Assembly: GCA_051208035.1 (NCBI GenBank) | Contig: JBPJFZ010000011.1 | Span: 62,001 to 126,000, forward strand | Length of the DNA stretch: 64,000 nt | Direction of reading: 5' to 3' | From: JACKOB01 sp024234575 | Lineage (GTDB): Bacteria > Pseudomonadota > Gammaproteobacteria > Pseudomonadales > Oleiphilaceae | In this document: in pieces, positions 1-8,729 of the stretch | Numbering within the stretch: position 1 is the first letter of the stretch | How the letters are laid out: each line of letters opens with the position of its first letter | Position numbers and translations under genes: made by a program | The notes under the pieces: generated by a model | The model's database searches: none | Told to the model about the DNA's origin: nothing | The model's input: the letters and a program-made list of their open reading frames with translations, nothing else

Positions 1-1084
1 GGCGGTAGTAGCCATACCCGTAATAATCCCGCCAACCTCGCTTTGACTTGTTCACTAAAAATCCAATAGCAAGATTTTCGTCTAATTGCGCTACGGCTGC
101 TTTGATATCGTTTAGCCTTGTTTTACTTTCTTCCACGACCACCACCGCCTGGCCAACATGATTCGCCATAACGTGCGTCTCATTCACCCCTAGTAACGGT
201 GGCGCGTCAAATATCACTACCCGGTCAGAATACCGGGTGGCAAGCTCTTGGGTAAGGGCGATCATTTTTTCTGAGGCTAACAATTCTGTCGAGAGATCGT
301 GCGGTTTCCCTGCAGGAATAAACTTAAAGTTATCTATATTCGTGTTGTAGATAATTTCAGAAACATCTTCCACCTGACCAGATAAATACTCTGTTAACCC
401 GGCATCAACTGTTACGCCTAATTCACGAACAATACTTGGCCTGACGACGTCCGCATCGACCAATAAAACGGTTTTGTCTCTTTCCAAAGCAATGTTGAGC
501 GCCAGATTGATTGACGAAAATGTTTTCCCTTCGTGAGGATTACAGCTGGATACGATGATCAGATTAGGGTTGTTCAATGTGGATGACAGTGCCCCGAAAG
601 CATTGTTCAGTAACTTACGTTTCACCGCACGGAACTGCTCTTTAACGAGCTTGTTGTCACTTTGCTTGCTTATGTACCCTTTACGGTTAAGGTAGGTGAC
701 ATCCAGCTCGGCATATTTGGTCGACAGGTCTTCCTTTTCAGAACCCAGCTCTTTTGTTTGCTGATGGCTAACAATCAACGTCTCTGGGTGGTCTTCCTCT
801 GCACTTGGCGCTGATTTGTCTGCTACAGGCAGCTCTTTGCTTTCAAGTTGGATCGCAACCGAATCATCTGTTTTTGATTTAATTGCTGCTTTAGAGGCTT
901 CAGCGGCTGTTACATTAGTTGTATTAGTCTCTGGTTCTTCCGCTACAACCTTCTCTGAAGGTTCTTCAGGGAGGGTAATACTTTCAGCCTGAACTTCCAG
1001 CGATTCTTCCGTAACCAGCTTCTTATCGTCACCTTCTGGCTGCTTTCCAGCAAGTTTGGCCATAGCTTTTTCAATAGTACTCAT
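1..1084 (-). CDS. XrtA-associated tyrosine autokinase, partial (C-terminus outside window)
   Basis: Bacterial tyrosine kinase (BY-kinase, CpsD/Wzc cytoplasmic type) that regulates EPS polymerisation and export together with the chain-length protein encoded just upstream. The ATG at 1084 is preceded by AGAGGAAG. The first ~120 residues are an acidic, low-complexity region. Then comes a Walker A of BY-kinase type (PHEGKT, Lys187), a Walker A' (LLVDADVVRPS), a Walker B (VVIFDAPPLLG) and, at the window edge, a tyrosine-rich tail (DYYGYGYYR) that is the usual autophosphorylation cluster. The gene runs off position 1, so the end is not seen. The stop of the chain-length gene lies only 11 bp upstream, so the two are co-transcribed. 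Known family: PEP-CTERM/exosortase A-associated kinase. Family placement is sure; the substrate is inferred. Confidence 0.93.
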   Translation of the reverse strand, partial: MSTIEKAMAKLAGKQPEGDDKKLVTEESLEVQAESITLPEEPSEKVVAEEPETNTTNVTAAEASKAAIKSKTDDSVAIQLESKELPVADKSAPSAEEDHPETLIVSHQQTKELGSEKEDLSTKYAELDVTYLNRKGYISKQSDNKLVKEQFRAVKRKLLNNAFGALSSTLNNPNLIIVSSCNPHEGKTFSSINLALNIALERDKTVLLVDADVVRPSIVRELGVTVDAGLTEYLSGQVEDVSEIIYNTNIDNFKFIPAGKPHDLSTELLASEKMIALTQELATRYSDRVVIFDAPPLLGVNETHVMANHVGQAVVVVEESKTRLNDIKAAVAQLDENLAIGFLVNKSKRGWRDYYGYGYYR

Positions 1085-1095
1085 TTTAACTTCCT

Positions 1096-2664
1096 CTATT
1101 GGCCAATCGAAAAGCCGGCATTAAGCTGTAAGCCGACCAGCACCAAATAAATCATCAAAGCTGCGGCCACCGCCCCGGCAAATAAAATGGTGTACAGCCG
1201 GTCTTTGTTGCTTGCATCCACCAGGTCAATGGATGAAATGGTGCCAAATACGGGGTAGCCGGTAACGCGGGTTAACTGTGAACCCGATATGGCCACAGGG
1301 TTCAGCTGACTAAGTCCGAAAGCGATACCAACACCTGCGATCATGCTAAAAAGCGTCACCACGGTTAAAAACAACACGCGGTTCGGGCCTGATGGTTGGC
1401 GGGGTACAACCGGGGGATCAACAACCTTAAACTGAATGTCGTCGGCGGTTAAATCTGCACTTTGTGACAGTCTTGCCTGTTCGCGACGGGTCAGTAACTC
1501 GTTGTATTTATTCTTGGTGATGTCATAACCGCGGTTTAACGATATCAGCTGCGATTCCATCTCTGGAATAAGGTGAATCTTCTCTTCGATTTCTCGTACT
1601 TTGCTTTCGTATTCGGCAACACGTACATCCAGAGACACTTTTTCGTTCTCAAGTCTTGTGACACTCAGTTTCATCTCTTGATAAACTGGGTTGGTATCAA
1701 GGTTTTCGAAAGTAGGGTGGTCACCTTGCTGCTGCGCAACCGCCGCTTTAATCTCTGCTGCTCTTTGGGTCTCAAGGTCTTCAATACGACGTTTCAACTC
1801 CATAATGTTTGGGTGCTTCTCGGTATACTTCAGCGATAATTCATCCAACTGCGACTTTAACTGCTCGATGCGCCCATCATATTGGGTAGAGATTGTATTG
1901 GTCATGGTTCGCTGCTGGATCAAACCAAATGTTGGTTCTTCGCCTTTTAGCTGGGAACGCGCAGATGCTAAGCGGGACTCGACTTCTCTCAGTTGCAGTC
2001 TTGACTCGGCCAGTCGCTGCTTATTCTGATCAAGTGTTGCGTAGTAACCACCCACGTTCACTCCAAGAAGATTCGAGTTTTGCTGTTTGAAATCTGTCAA
2101 ACGGCGTTCGTCTTCAAGAAGGCGGTTTTCATATTCTTTAATTTGCCTGTCAAGAAACTGTTCTGCACTGTCCGCTTCACTGCGTGTTTCGCCAAGTGTG
2201 TTTTCAATAAACACATCGAGCGCCGCTTGCACAACATCGCGGGTTTTGGCTGGCGTTTCACCACGATAGGCTATGGTATAGATGTTTTCTCTGCCAGCGG
2301 CCGTAATCGACAAGTTTTCTTTTACTCGATCGATCATCTTTTCATATTCGTCTTTGTTTTTCGTCTGCACATCGAGATCTGCCATACGGGCGATTTTCTC
2401 GAGGTTAGGCCGGGTCATCAGCGTACGAACAATCAGTTGAACCTGATGATCGGTATTGGGTTGCACTGCCAGACCTCGCAGCAAAGGCCGCAACAGAGAC
2501 TGGGTATCAACGTATACCTGAGCTTTAGCTGCAAAATGATCTGGCATATTAAAGACAACGTACCAACCCACAGGGCATATCACCCACATCGTCAGAGCTA
2601 TATAAAACTTCTTGAGCCAGATTCCTTTCAAGTAGTTGATGATCTCTTCAACTATCTCCTGCAT
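1096..2664 (-). CDS. XrtA system polysaccharide chain length determinant (Wzz/GNVR family)
   Basis: Inner-membrane polysaccharide co-polymerase that sets EPS chain length and activates the neighbouring kinase. 522 residues. A first membrane segment at about 20-38 is followed by a Wzz-type N-terminal domain (SLLRPLLRGL). A long coiled coil spans about 165-400, with heptad-like stretches rich in Glu, Arg and Gln. A Pro-rich motif precedes the second membrane segment (PRQPSGPNRVLF, about 427-450), and a further hydrophobic stretch lies at the C-terminus (about 490-512). The kinase domain is encoded separately, as usual for the exosortase A type. Start ATG with AGAGG upstream. It sits between the export lipoprotein and the kinase on the same strand, forming a leftward export operon. 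Confidence 0.93.
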   Translation of the reverse strand: MQEIVEEIINYLKGIWLKKFYIALTMWVICPVGWYVVFNMPDHFAAKAQVYVDTQSLLRPLLRGLAVQPNTDHQVQLIVRTLMTRPNLEKIARMADLDVQTKNKDEYEKMIDRVKENLSITAAGRENIYTIAYRGETPAKTRDVVQAALDVFIENTLGETRSEADSAEQFLDRQIKEYENRLLEDERRLTDFKQQNSNLLGVNVGGYYATLDQNKQRLAESRLQLREVESRLASARSQLKGEEPTFGLIQQRTMTNTISTQYDGRIEQLKSQLDELSLKYTEKHPNIMELKRRIEDLETQRAAEIKAAVAQQQGDHPTFENLDTNPVYQEMKLSVTRLENEKVSLDVRVAEYESKVREIEEKIHLIPEMESQLISLNRGYDITKNKYNELLTRREQARLSQSADLTADDIQFKVVDPPVVPRQPSGPNRVLFLTVVTLFSMIAGVGIAFGLSQLNPVAISGSQLTRVTGYPVFGTISSIDLVDASNKDRLYTILFAGAVAAALMIYLVLVGLQLNAGFSIGQ

Positions 2665-2729
2665 CGTTAACCTCTGTTACATGGGGTGGGGGACAAATCA
2701 CAGCTTAAATTAAGAATAAGATTAATTAA

Positions 2730-3371
2730 TTAAAACCAGGCTTCAGGGATCGTAATAATGTCGCCGGGTAACACATCGACATTTGCTGTGACATCTCCTT
2801 CCTGAACCAGATCTTCTATGCGCAATTGGTACTCTTTATACTCGCCAGACTCTATACGCGACAAAACTGCGCTGTTACCCGCAGCAAAATCGGTCAATCC
2901 GTTTACCTGAATCATGACATCAAGCAAAGTCAGATTTTCGGTGTATGGCAATGCCCTTGGGTCGGCCGCTTCACCAATCACTCTGACTTGTTCGCTGAAC
3001 GGGCCGTTAAACTCGGTGACACTAACTGTCACTATTGGTTCACGGATATACACCGACAGGGCTTTTTCAATATCTCTAGCGATTTGCGTGGGTGTTTTTC
3101 CACTAACCTGAATATCTTCAACTAACGATGTAGAAATCATGCCGTCGGGGCGTACTTCAAAGGTGCCACTTATCTCGGCATTTCCCCAAACGAAAACGCT
3201 GAGAGTGTCATAAGGGCCAACCAGGTAACGATAGTCTGCAGGTGACGTAGTAATAGACGGCTTTACCGTAGCTTGGGGTAAGATATTTTTCTGCGCACAT
3301 CCACTGATGGCAACAGCCAGCAGGCAAATAGTCAGTGCACTGTATTTTTGAAACGGGTGAAGTAGGTTCAT
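2730..3371 (-). CDS. EPS export outer-membrane lipoprotein (Wza/EpsA-like, Poly_export + SLBB)
   Basis: Outer-membrane polysaccharide export protein. 213 residues. It has a lipoprotein signal peptide with lipobox AISGC (lipidated Cys25), then the Poly_export domain beginning YLVGPYDTLSVFVWGN and one SLBB-like domain (VIGEAADPRALPYTENLTLL). It ends in the characteristic VLPGDIITIPEAWF. The short length and this C-terminus fit the exosortase A-associated branch of the family. It is the first gene of the leftward export operon; AAGGAAA precedes the ATG at 3371. The protein would form the periplasm/outer-membrane conduit working with the chain-length protein downstream. Confidence 0.94.
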   Translation of the reverse strand: MNLLHPFQKYSALTICLLAVAISGCAQKNILPQATVKPSITTSPADYRYLVGPYDTLSVFVWGNAEISGTFEVRPDGMISTSLVEDIQVSGKTPTQIARDIEKALSVYIREPIVTVSVTEFNGPFSEQVRVIGEAADPRALPYTENLTLLDVMIQVNGLTDFAAGNSAVLSRIESGEYKEYQLRIEDLVQEGDVTANVDVLPGDIITIPEAWF

Positions 3372-3849
3372 AGCTATTTCCTTAGTGAAGCCAGGCTGCG
3401 CAATTATACGGGGCCATGGCGTTGTCTACGATGACAAAGCGCCATTTTTTTTACTAATTTTGTTAACTTTTGCAAATTCAGAGCTAATTACTTAAAAACA
3501 ATCGCTTTTCTGGTTCTATTTTAAAAAAAATATACGACAATGTCCCGCGTGATTGCCATTGTAACGAAGTATCGCGAGGATAGCCGAGAAAATAACGGTA
3601 GTTTTTACTATTCCGAAATGCTCAATTCTTGGTAATAGATTAGTAGAGAATTGCGCACTGCGGTAATCAAATCGTTCTCGTAGCTAATTATGGCGAATTA
3701 AAGCACAGGTTCGCACAGCAAAGTCCTATTTACAGGTCACGTTAGCGAACTTTAATTAACGACATGGCTTTATGCAGGCGTAGCCCATTTTATGTTGTTA
3801 TACTTACCCCACTGAATGCAGGGTTGCCATTTGTTGAAAGGAGCAGTTG
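3372..3849. promoter_or_regulatory. Divergent intergenic control region of the two EPS operons
   Basis: This 478-bp AT-rich gap lies between the leftward export operon and the rightward biosynthesis operon, so it must hold both promoters. I see no coding potential beyond short shadows. It contains a hairpin with a T tract close to the export operon (separate entry) and a Shine-Dalgarno AAAGGAG at 3837-3843 for the epimerase gene. I found no convincing sigma-54 site and no clear pair of -35/-10 hexamers, so promoter positions are left open. Confidence 0.6.
3416..3452 (+). terminator. Hairpin plus T tract in the export operon leader
   Basis: Arms ATGGCGTTGTC and GACAA(AG)CGCCAT form an 11-bp stem with a two-base bulge and a 6-base loop. 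Eight T residues follow on the + strand. The layout is that of a Rho-independent terminator for + strand transcription. On the - strand it would fall in the 5' leader of the export lipoprotein mRNA if transcription starts upstream. It could block antisense transcription or act in the leader; there is no + strand gene just upstream that needs a terminator. Confidence 0.45.
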
Positions 3850-5010
3850 ATGAACGAAAAGTTTACAGTTATGTGCATTGTGGGGGCGCGTCCAAATTTT
3901 ATGAAAATCGCCCCCATCATCGAGGCTTTTAAGCAACATACGCCAGATATTTCTACGATTCTGCTCCATACCGGCCAGCATTATGATCACGCGATGAAAA
4001 CATTGCTGTTTGATCAGCTTGGTATCCCTGTACCCGATATCGATCTGGAAGTGCGTGGCGGCAGTCATGCACAACAAACCGCTAATATCATGCTCAAATT
4101 TGAACCAGTTTTAGCCGAGCACAAACCTGATGCGTTATTGGTAGTAGGAGATGTCAACTCAACAATCGCCTGCGCATTAGTGGCTATCAAAATGCACATA
4201 CCGGTCATCCATGTCGAAGCGGGTTTACGCAGCCGTGATATCGCGATGCCAGAAGAAGTTAACCGCCTGCTCACGGACCAGATTTCTCAATTATTGTTCA
4301 CCACCGAAAGACTAGGTGATGAAAACCTGCAGGCTGAAGGCATTGGTAAAGACCGCATCAGTTTTGCTGGTAACGTAATGATCGATACGCTGCTTAAAAA
4401 CAAAGAAATTGCACCTTCTTTAGCAGAAAGCTTATCGATAAATGGTATTTCAGACGCGATGCCCGCAATTGCAGATAAAAACGGTAAATTCGCCTTTCTA
4501 ACACTGCACCGTCCTTCAAACGTCGATCATAAAGAAACCTTACAGCAGCTGTTAGGTGCTATCACGAAAATTGCCAATGAAATCCCCATCATTTTTGCGG
4601 TTCATCCTCGCACTAAAGGCAATCTCGACAAGTTTGGTTTAAGCGATGTGTTAGCCCATAAGAATATTTTTACCACGCCACCTGTAGGCTATCTCGATTC
4701 CATTACATTTATGGCCAATGCCTGCGTCGTATTAACCGACTCTGGTGGCATTCAGGAAGAGACTACAGCCTTGGGAGTACCTTGTCTGACGATGCGAGAA
4801 AACACCGAGCGCTGGATAACTGTCACAGAAGGCACCAATACCATCGTCGGTACCGATCCTGATAAGTTACTTAGCGAATTCAAAAACATCATGGACGGCA
4901 AAGGCAAGGCAGGACGGCGCCCAGAATTATGGGATGGCGAGGCATCAGTGCGTATCGCTCAATATATTCAGCGCTGGTTTTTATCAGGCAAACACAAAAT
5001 ACAGGGATAG
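3850..5010 (+). CDS. wecB: UDP-N-acetylglucosamine 2-epimerase (non-hydrolysing)
   Basis: Interconverts UDP-GlcNAc and UDP-ManNAc in the cytoplasm, supplying a ManNAc-type precursor for the EPS. 386 residues, normal for the family. Recognisable motifs are VGARPNFMK at the N-terminus, HTGQHYD, HVEAGLRSRD with MPEEVNR, TLHRPSNVD and the nucleotide-binding LTDSGGIQEE. A TTG lies one codon upstream, but ATG 3850 is preferred because AAAGGAG lies 6 nt before it. First gene of the rightward operon; the deacetylase follows after 9 bp. Function is confident from motifs; that the product feeds this EPS is inferred from context. Confidence 0.95.
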   Translation: MNEKFTVMCIVGARPNFMKIAPIIEAFKQHTPDISTILLHTGQHYDHAMKTLLFDQLGIPVPDIDLEVRGGSHAQQTANIMLKFEPVLAEHKPDALLVVGDVNSTIACALVAIKMHIPVIHVEAGLRSRDIAMPEEVNRLLTDQISQLLFTTERLGDENLQAEGIGKDRISFAGNVMIDTLLKNKEIAPSLAESLSINGISDAMPAIADKNGKFAFLTLHRPSNVDHKETLQQLLGAITKIANEIPIIFAVHPRTKGNLDKFGLSDVLAHKNIFTTPPVGYLDSITFMANACVVLTDSGGIQEETTALGVPCLTMRENTERWITVTEGTNTIVGTDPDKLLSEFKNIMDGKGKAGRRPELWDGEASVRIAQYIQRWFLSGKHKIQG

Positions 5011-5019
5011 ATCGAGCCC

Positions 5020-5856
5020 ATGTCATTAGCAATTAAAAACGCCATGACGATTGATGTAGAAGACTACTTTCATGTCGCCGCTTTTGAAAAAAATATTCGC
5101 CGGGAAGACTGGGCCAACATGCCACTGCGTGTCGAACAAAGTACCGATACACTCTTGGCATTACTTGACGAAATGAATGTTAAAGCCACCTTTTTTACAC
5201 TGGGGTGGGTAGCCGATCGTGCTCCCGATCTGGTCAAACGTATCGCGGCTAATGGTCACGAGGTGGCCAGCCACGGGTACATGCATGGCAAAGCAACCGA
5301 GCAAACCAGAGAAGAGTTTCGGCAGGATGTTGATCGCTCGAAAAAATTGCTCGAAGACTTAACCGGCAAAGCCATTATTGGTTACCGCGCCCCCAGTTTT
5401 TCTGTCAATGACACCAATAAATGGGTGTTTGACGAGCTAAAAGATCTCGGTTTTCTCTATAGTTCCAGTACGTACCCGGTAAAGCATGACCTTTATGGCG
5501 TACCCCACTGGCCGCGCTTTAAATACGCCATGGATAATGGGCTCATTGAGATACCAATGACCACTTTACACATAGGCTCACGCAACGTGCCAATGTCTGG
5601 AGGAGGGTATTTTCGCCTTTATCCTTATGTTGTATCTCGCATGCTGTATCGTAAGTTTCATCGCGCTGAAAACCAGCCGGGGATTTTTTACATGCACCCC
5701 TGGGAGATCGACCCCGATCAGCCCAGGCAGAAAGGTGCATCACTAAAATCGAATTTTCGGCACTATCTTAACCTTAAAAGGGTAAGAGGCAGATTAAAAA
5801 GGCTGATGACAGATTTTGAGTGGGGACGAATGGACGAGGTCTTTGAAATTGTATAA
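5020..5856 (+). CDS. XrtA system polysaccharide deacetylase (NodB-like, DUF3473 C-terminus)
   Basis: Carbohydrate esterase 4 type deacetylase, expected to remove N-acetyl groups from the glycan or a precursor. 278 residues. The opening MTIDVEDYFHVAAFE is typical of the PEP-CTERM locus subfamily. Metal and catalytic motifs are visible: the Asp in TIDVED, the His-x3-His of HEVASHGYMHGK, and RAPSFS. The C-terminal part (PHWPRFKYAM, FYMHPWEIDPDQPR) corresponds to the extra domain of this subfamily. No signal peptide, so it probably acts in the cytoplasm. It lies between the epimerase and a sugar transferase in one operon. Confidence 0.93.
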   Translation: MSLAIKNAMTIDVEDYFHVAAFEKNIRREDWANMPLRVEQSTDTLLALLDEMNVKATFFTLGWVADRAPDLVKRIAANGHEVASHGYMHGKATEQTREEFRQDVDRSKKLLEDLTGKAIIGYRAPSFSVNDTNKWVFDELKDLGFLYSSSTYPVKHDLYGVPHWPRFKYAMDNGLIEIPMTTLHIGSRNVPMSGGGYFRLYPYVVSRMLYRKFHRAENQPGIFYMHPWEIDPDQPRQKGASLKSNFRHYLNLKRVRGRLKRLMTDFEWGRMDEVFEIV

Positions 5857-5883
5857 GGCGAACAGCCTTAATTACTGCAACGA

Positions 5884-7164
5884 TTGAAACACGTTATGGT
5901 AAAACCAGACCTGATTGTACTGTGCCATCGCATTCCTTATCCCCCTAACAAAGGGGACAAGATTCGGTCGTATCAGTTTTTAAAGTTTTTAAGTACACAG
6001 TTTAACGTACATTTGGCAACCTACGTTGATGACGCTGCCGATGAGAAATACGTGGCATATGTTGAGTCTCTTTGCGTATCAAGCTGTATAGAAAGAGTGA
6101 AAAGTGGTGCAAAAATCTACAGCGCACTCATCTCTTTATTTTCTGGGCAAGCAGTAACCGTGACACATTACCGCTCACGCAAGATTGAGCGGTGGTTACA
6201 GGATTTAAACGAAAGACTCGATAGTGCTGGCGTTTTTTGTATTTCCTCACCAATGGCGCGCTTCTTGCCAAACATACAGCTAAAAAAGACGTTTTCATAT
6301 ATCGACTATATCGATGTAGATTCGGCAAAGTGGTCCCAACTGGCAACAGAATCTAGGGGTTTGTTTCGCTGGATATACAGCCGCGAGGCAAGGCTGTTAA
6401 AGGCCTATGAAAACCAAATAGGCAAAGATTTTGACAAGTTATTGTTTGTCAGCAAAAAAGAGGCTGAAACATTTTTAGAGAATAACCGGCACACCCAGGA
6501 GCTTTTGAGCGATTCCGGATTTCAGCATAAGGTAGCGGTGTTAAGTAATGGGGTTGATACGGACTTTTTCGACCCAGGTATAAGCTTTATTGAGGTATAC
6601 CCTAAAAACGAAAGAATCATTGTTTTTACAGGGGTAATGAATTATCAACCCAATGAAGATGCGGTCAGCTGGTTTTCTCGTGAATGTATGCCCACAATTA
6701 AACGTGCGATACCCAATGCCGTTTTTTATGTTGTGGGGGCAAAACCATCTGGCTTCGTCACCAATCTGGCGAGTGAATTTTCATGTGTGCGGGTCGTTGG
6801 AGCCGTGCAGGATATTCGCCCCTATATAAAGCAGGCGCACGTGGTTGTTGCACCATTACGGTTAGGGCGGGGCATTCAAAATAAGGTATTAGAAGCATTG
6901 GCATTTGACAAACCGTTGGTTGCGTCAGCCAATGCACTGGCGGGAATTGATGAAAATCACCAGTTGGCAGCCATAGTTGCCCAAGACAGTAGTCAGTTTG
7001 CAACGAAAGTGATTGAAGTCTTACGACAAGCAGGCAGTGGTTTGCTGCCAAGTGGCACCATAGTAAATGGATTTAGCGGGCGAGCTTATGTCATCGAGCA
7101 TTTCTCATGGCATGACCGCTACAAAAAAATGGAAGAAATATTCAACAGGAAGTCTGAGCAATGA
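5884..7164 (+). CDS. XrtA-associated sugar transferase (GT4, stp1 type)
   Basis: GT-B fold glycosyltransferase of the PEP-CTERM/EpsH1-associated family. 426 residues from TTG 5884; ATG 5896 is the alternative start, and neither has a strong ribosome-binding site. The N-terminus reads LCHRIPYPPNKGDKIRSYQ, the family hallmark. A GT4 donor-binding half contains VVGAVQDIRPYIKQAHVVVAPLR and RGIQNKVLEALAFDKPLV, which carries the E-x7-E-like region. The stop overlaps the exosortase start (ATGA), indicating translational coupling. It probably adds one sugar to the lipid-linked EPS repeat unit; donor and acceptor are not known. Confidence 0.92.
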   Translation: MKHVMVKPDLIVLCHRIPYPPNKGDKIRSYQFLKFLSTQFNVHLATYVDDAADEKYVAYVESLCVSSCIERVKSGAKIYSALISLFSGQAVTVTHYRSRKIERWLQDLNERLDSAGVFCISSPMARFLPNIQLKKTFSYIDYIDVDSAKWSQLATESRGLFRWIYSREARLLKAYENQIGKDFDKLLFVSKKEAETFLENNRHTQELLSDSGFQHKVAVLSNGVDTDFFDPGISFIEVYPKNERIIVFTGVMNYQPNEDAVSWFSRECMPTIKRAIPNAVFYVVGAKPSGFVTNLASEFSCVRVVGAVQDIRPYIKQAHVVVAPLRLGRGIQNKVLEALAFDKPLVASANALAGIDENHQLAAIVAQDSSQFATKVIEVLRQAGSGLLPSGTIVNGFSGRAYVIEHFSWHDRYKKMEEIFNRKSEQ

Positions 7165-8705
7165 GTAACGCGATAAAGATCTCTGAGTTTAACACCACAG
7201 AATTTTGGCAAAATTCTGCCGTCAGGGCGGTTGTTATTTCTCTTGGCGTCATTGCTATGTCTCTGCCAATGTTTTATGACACCATCACATCCATGATCCA
7301 TGGGTGGAACAGTTCCGAAACCTACACCCATTGCTACCTGGTAATACCCACCACCTTATTTTTGATCTGGCGCGAACGTAATGCCGCACTGCCGGCCCTG
7401 TCGCCATCATGGATACTCGCGCTGCTGCTGTTACCCGCTGGGTTTCTTTGGTTATTAGGTCGAGCGGCAGATGTGCTGCTGGTCGAACACGTTGCACTAA
7501 TTGCCATCATTGTTGCATCAATTGTTTCCCTGATTGGCTTGCCCCTGTCTAAAAAGTTTTGGTTTCCTTTGTGCTTTATGTTCTTGGCAGTGCCTTTTGG
7601 CGAAGAACTGCTGCCGGTAATGATGGACTTCACCGCTGATTTTACCGTGGCCGGGCTGCAATTAATGGGGTTTCCGGTGTTTCGTGAAGGACATAACTTT
7701 TCATTACCCACTGGTAATTGGTCTGTGGTAGAGGCATGCAGTGGCGTTCGCTACCTCATTGCCTCATTTACGATTGGCGCGCTCTACGCCTACCTTACTT
7801 ACAACTCGCTGGTAAAGCGCAGTGTTTTTCTGGTTATTGCCGTTATTGTGCCCATCATTGGCAATGGTTTACGCGCCATCATCATTGTATTGATCGGGCA
7901 CTATAGCAGCATGACGCTGGCGACCGGTGTTGACCATTTAATCTATGGCTGGCTGTTCTTCGGTTTACTGATGTTCTTGTTATTTTGGCTGGGCGGATAC
8001 TTTGCCGACGCGCCAGAAAATCTACCAGAGCAGGGTGAGAGTGCAAAAGCCACTGCTAATAAGCCGGCTATATCAAAGCAAATGACGACAGCACTGGTGG
8101 CAGTGATTGGTGGCGCACTGGTATGGCCTGTTTGGGGGCAGCTGCTGAAAAGTGAGGGCAATATTAACCTCACACCGCCTACAACAATTAATTTAGATAG
8201 TCGTTATACAAACTGTGCAGACTGCAAGTCATTGGTTACACAAGATTTTGTCAGCCCAACCTACCAGATAGAGGCGAAAGCGACGGATGCTGGCGGCAAC
8301 CTGTTTCAGGTAGCAATCGTGAGTTATGATTCCCGCGCTTTAGAAGGTGAGCTGGTAAATTCTCAAAACAAGGTTGTCGACCGCAGTCAGGGCCAAGCAA
8401 TCATCAAAGAAAGCGCCATCGCGTATATGCACAACCGCTTACAAGCAAAAACAGTAACCGGCAAAAGTGGCCCCATTCGTGTTTGGCACTATAACCTTTT
8501 TAACAACGACTGGGTTTCTAACAGAGTTATGTTTAAAGGCCGCGAGGCGATTACCCGTATTTTCGGGCAAGACTATACCGCATCCACGGTGATTATCAGC
8601 ACGCCGATCACTGACTCGGAAGCCGCAACCGATCAACTGCTTGCAAAGTTCTTAACTGAAAACGAGCCCGCGACGCATGCCTATATAAACAGATTGATTC
8701 AATAA
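7161..8705 (+). CDS. xrtA: Exosortase A fused to EpsI domain
   Basis: Multi-pass inner-membrane cysteine transpeptidase thought to cleave PEP-CTERM signals and attach the protein to a surface glycan or lipid. 514 residues. The N-terminal ~300 residues are the exosortase domain with several membrane spans. The conserved catalytic residues are all present: Cys193 in VVEACSGVRYL, Arg238 in GNGLRAI and His259 in GVDHLIYGW. After a linker and one more membrane span (about 310-330), the C-terminal ~180 residues match the periplasmic EpsI domain (YNLFNNDWVSNR). The fusion is normal for the exosortase A subgroup. A target is encoded in this window at 54158-54997. Start ATG overlaps the preceding stop by 4 bp. 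Confidence 0.96.
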   Translation: MSNAIKISEFNTTEFWQNSAVRAVVISLGVIAMSLPMFYDTITSMIHGWNSSETYTHCYLVIPTTLFLIWRERNAALPALSPSWILALLLLPAGFLWLLGRAADVLLVEHVALIAIIVASIVSLIGLPLSKKFWFPLCFMFLAVPFGEELLPVMMDFTADFTVAGLQLMGFPVFREGHNFSLPTGNWSVVEACSGVRYLIASFTIGALYAYLTYNSLVKRSVFLVIAVIVPIIGNGLRAIIIVLIGHYSSMTLATGVDHLIYGWLFFGLLMFLLFWLGGYFADAPENLPEQGESAKATANKPAISKQMTTALVAVIGGALVWPVWGQLLKSEGNINLTPPTTINLDSRYTNCADCKSLVTQDFVSPTYQIEAKATDAGGNLFQVAIVSYDSRALEGELVNSQNKVVDRSQGQAIIKESAIAYMHNRLQAKTVTGKSGPIRVWHYNLFNNDWVSNRVMFKGREAITRIFGQDYTASTVIISTPITDSEAATDQLLAKFLTENEPATHAYINRLIQ

Positions 8706-8729
8706 GTGTTATCAGGAAATTAATTATTC

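Noticed and set aside
3760..3785. GG-N10-GC pair resembling a sigma-54 promoter before the epimerase gene
   Set aside because: The -12 block reads AGGC instead of TTGC and the -24 block is poor, so it does not reach the standard of the site at 54086.
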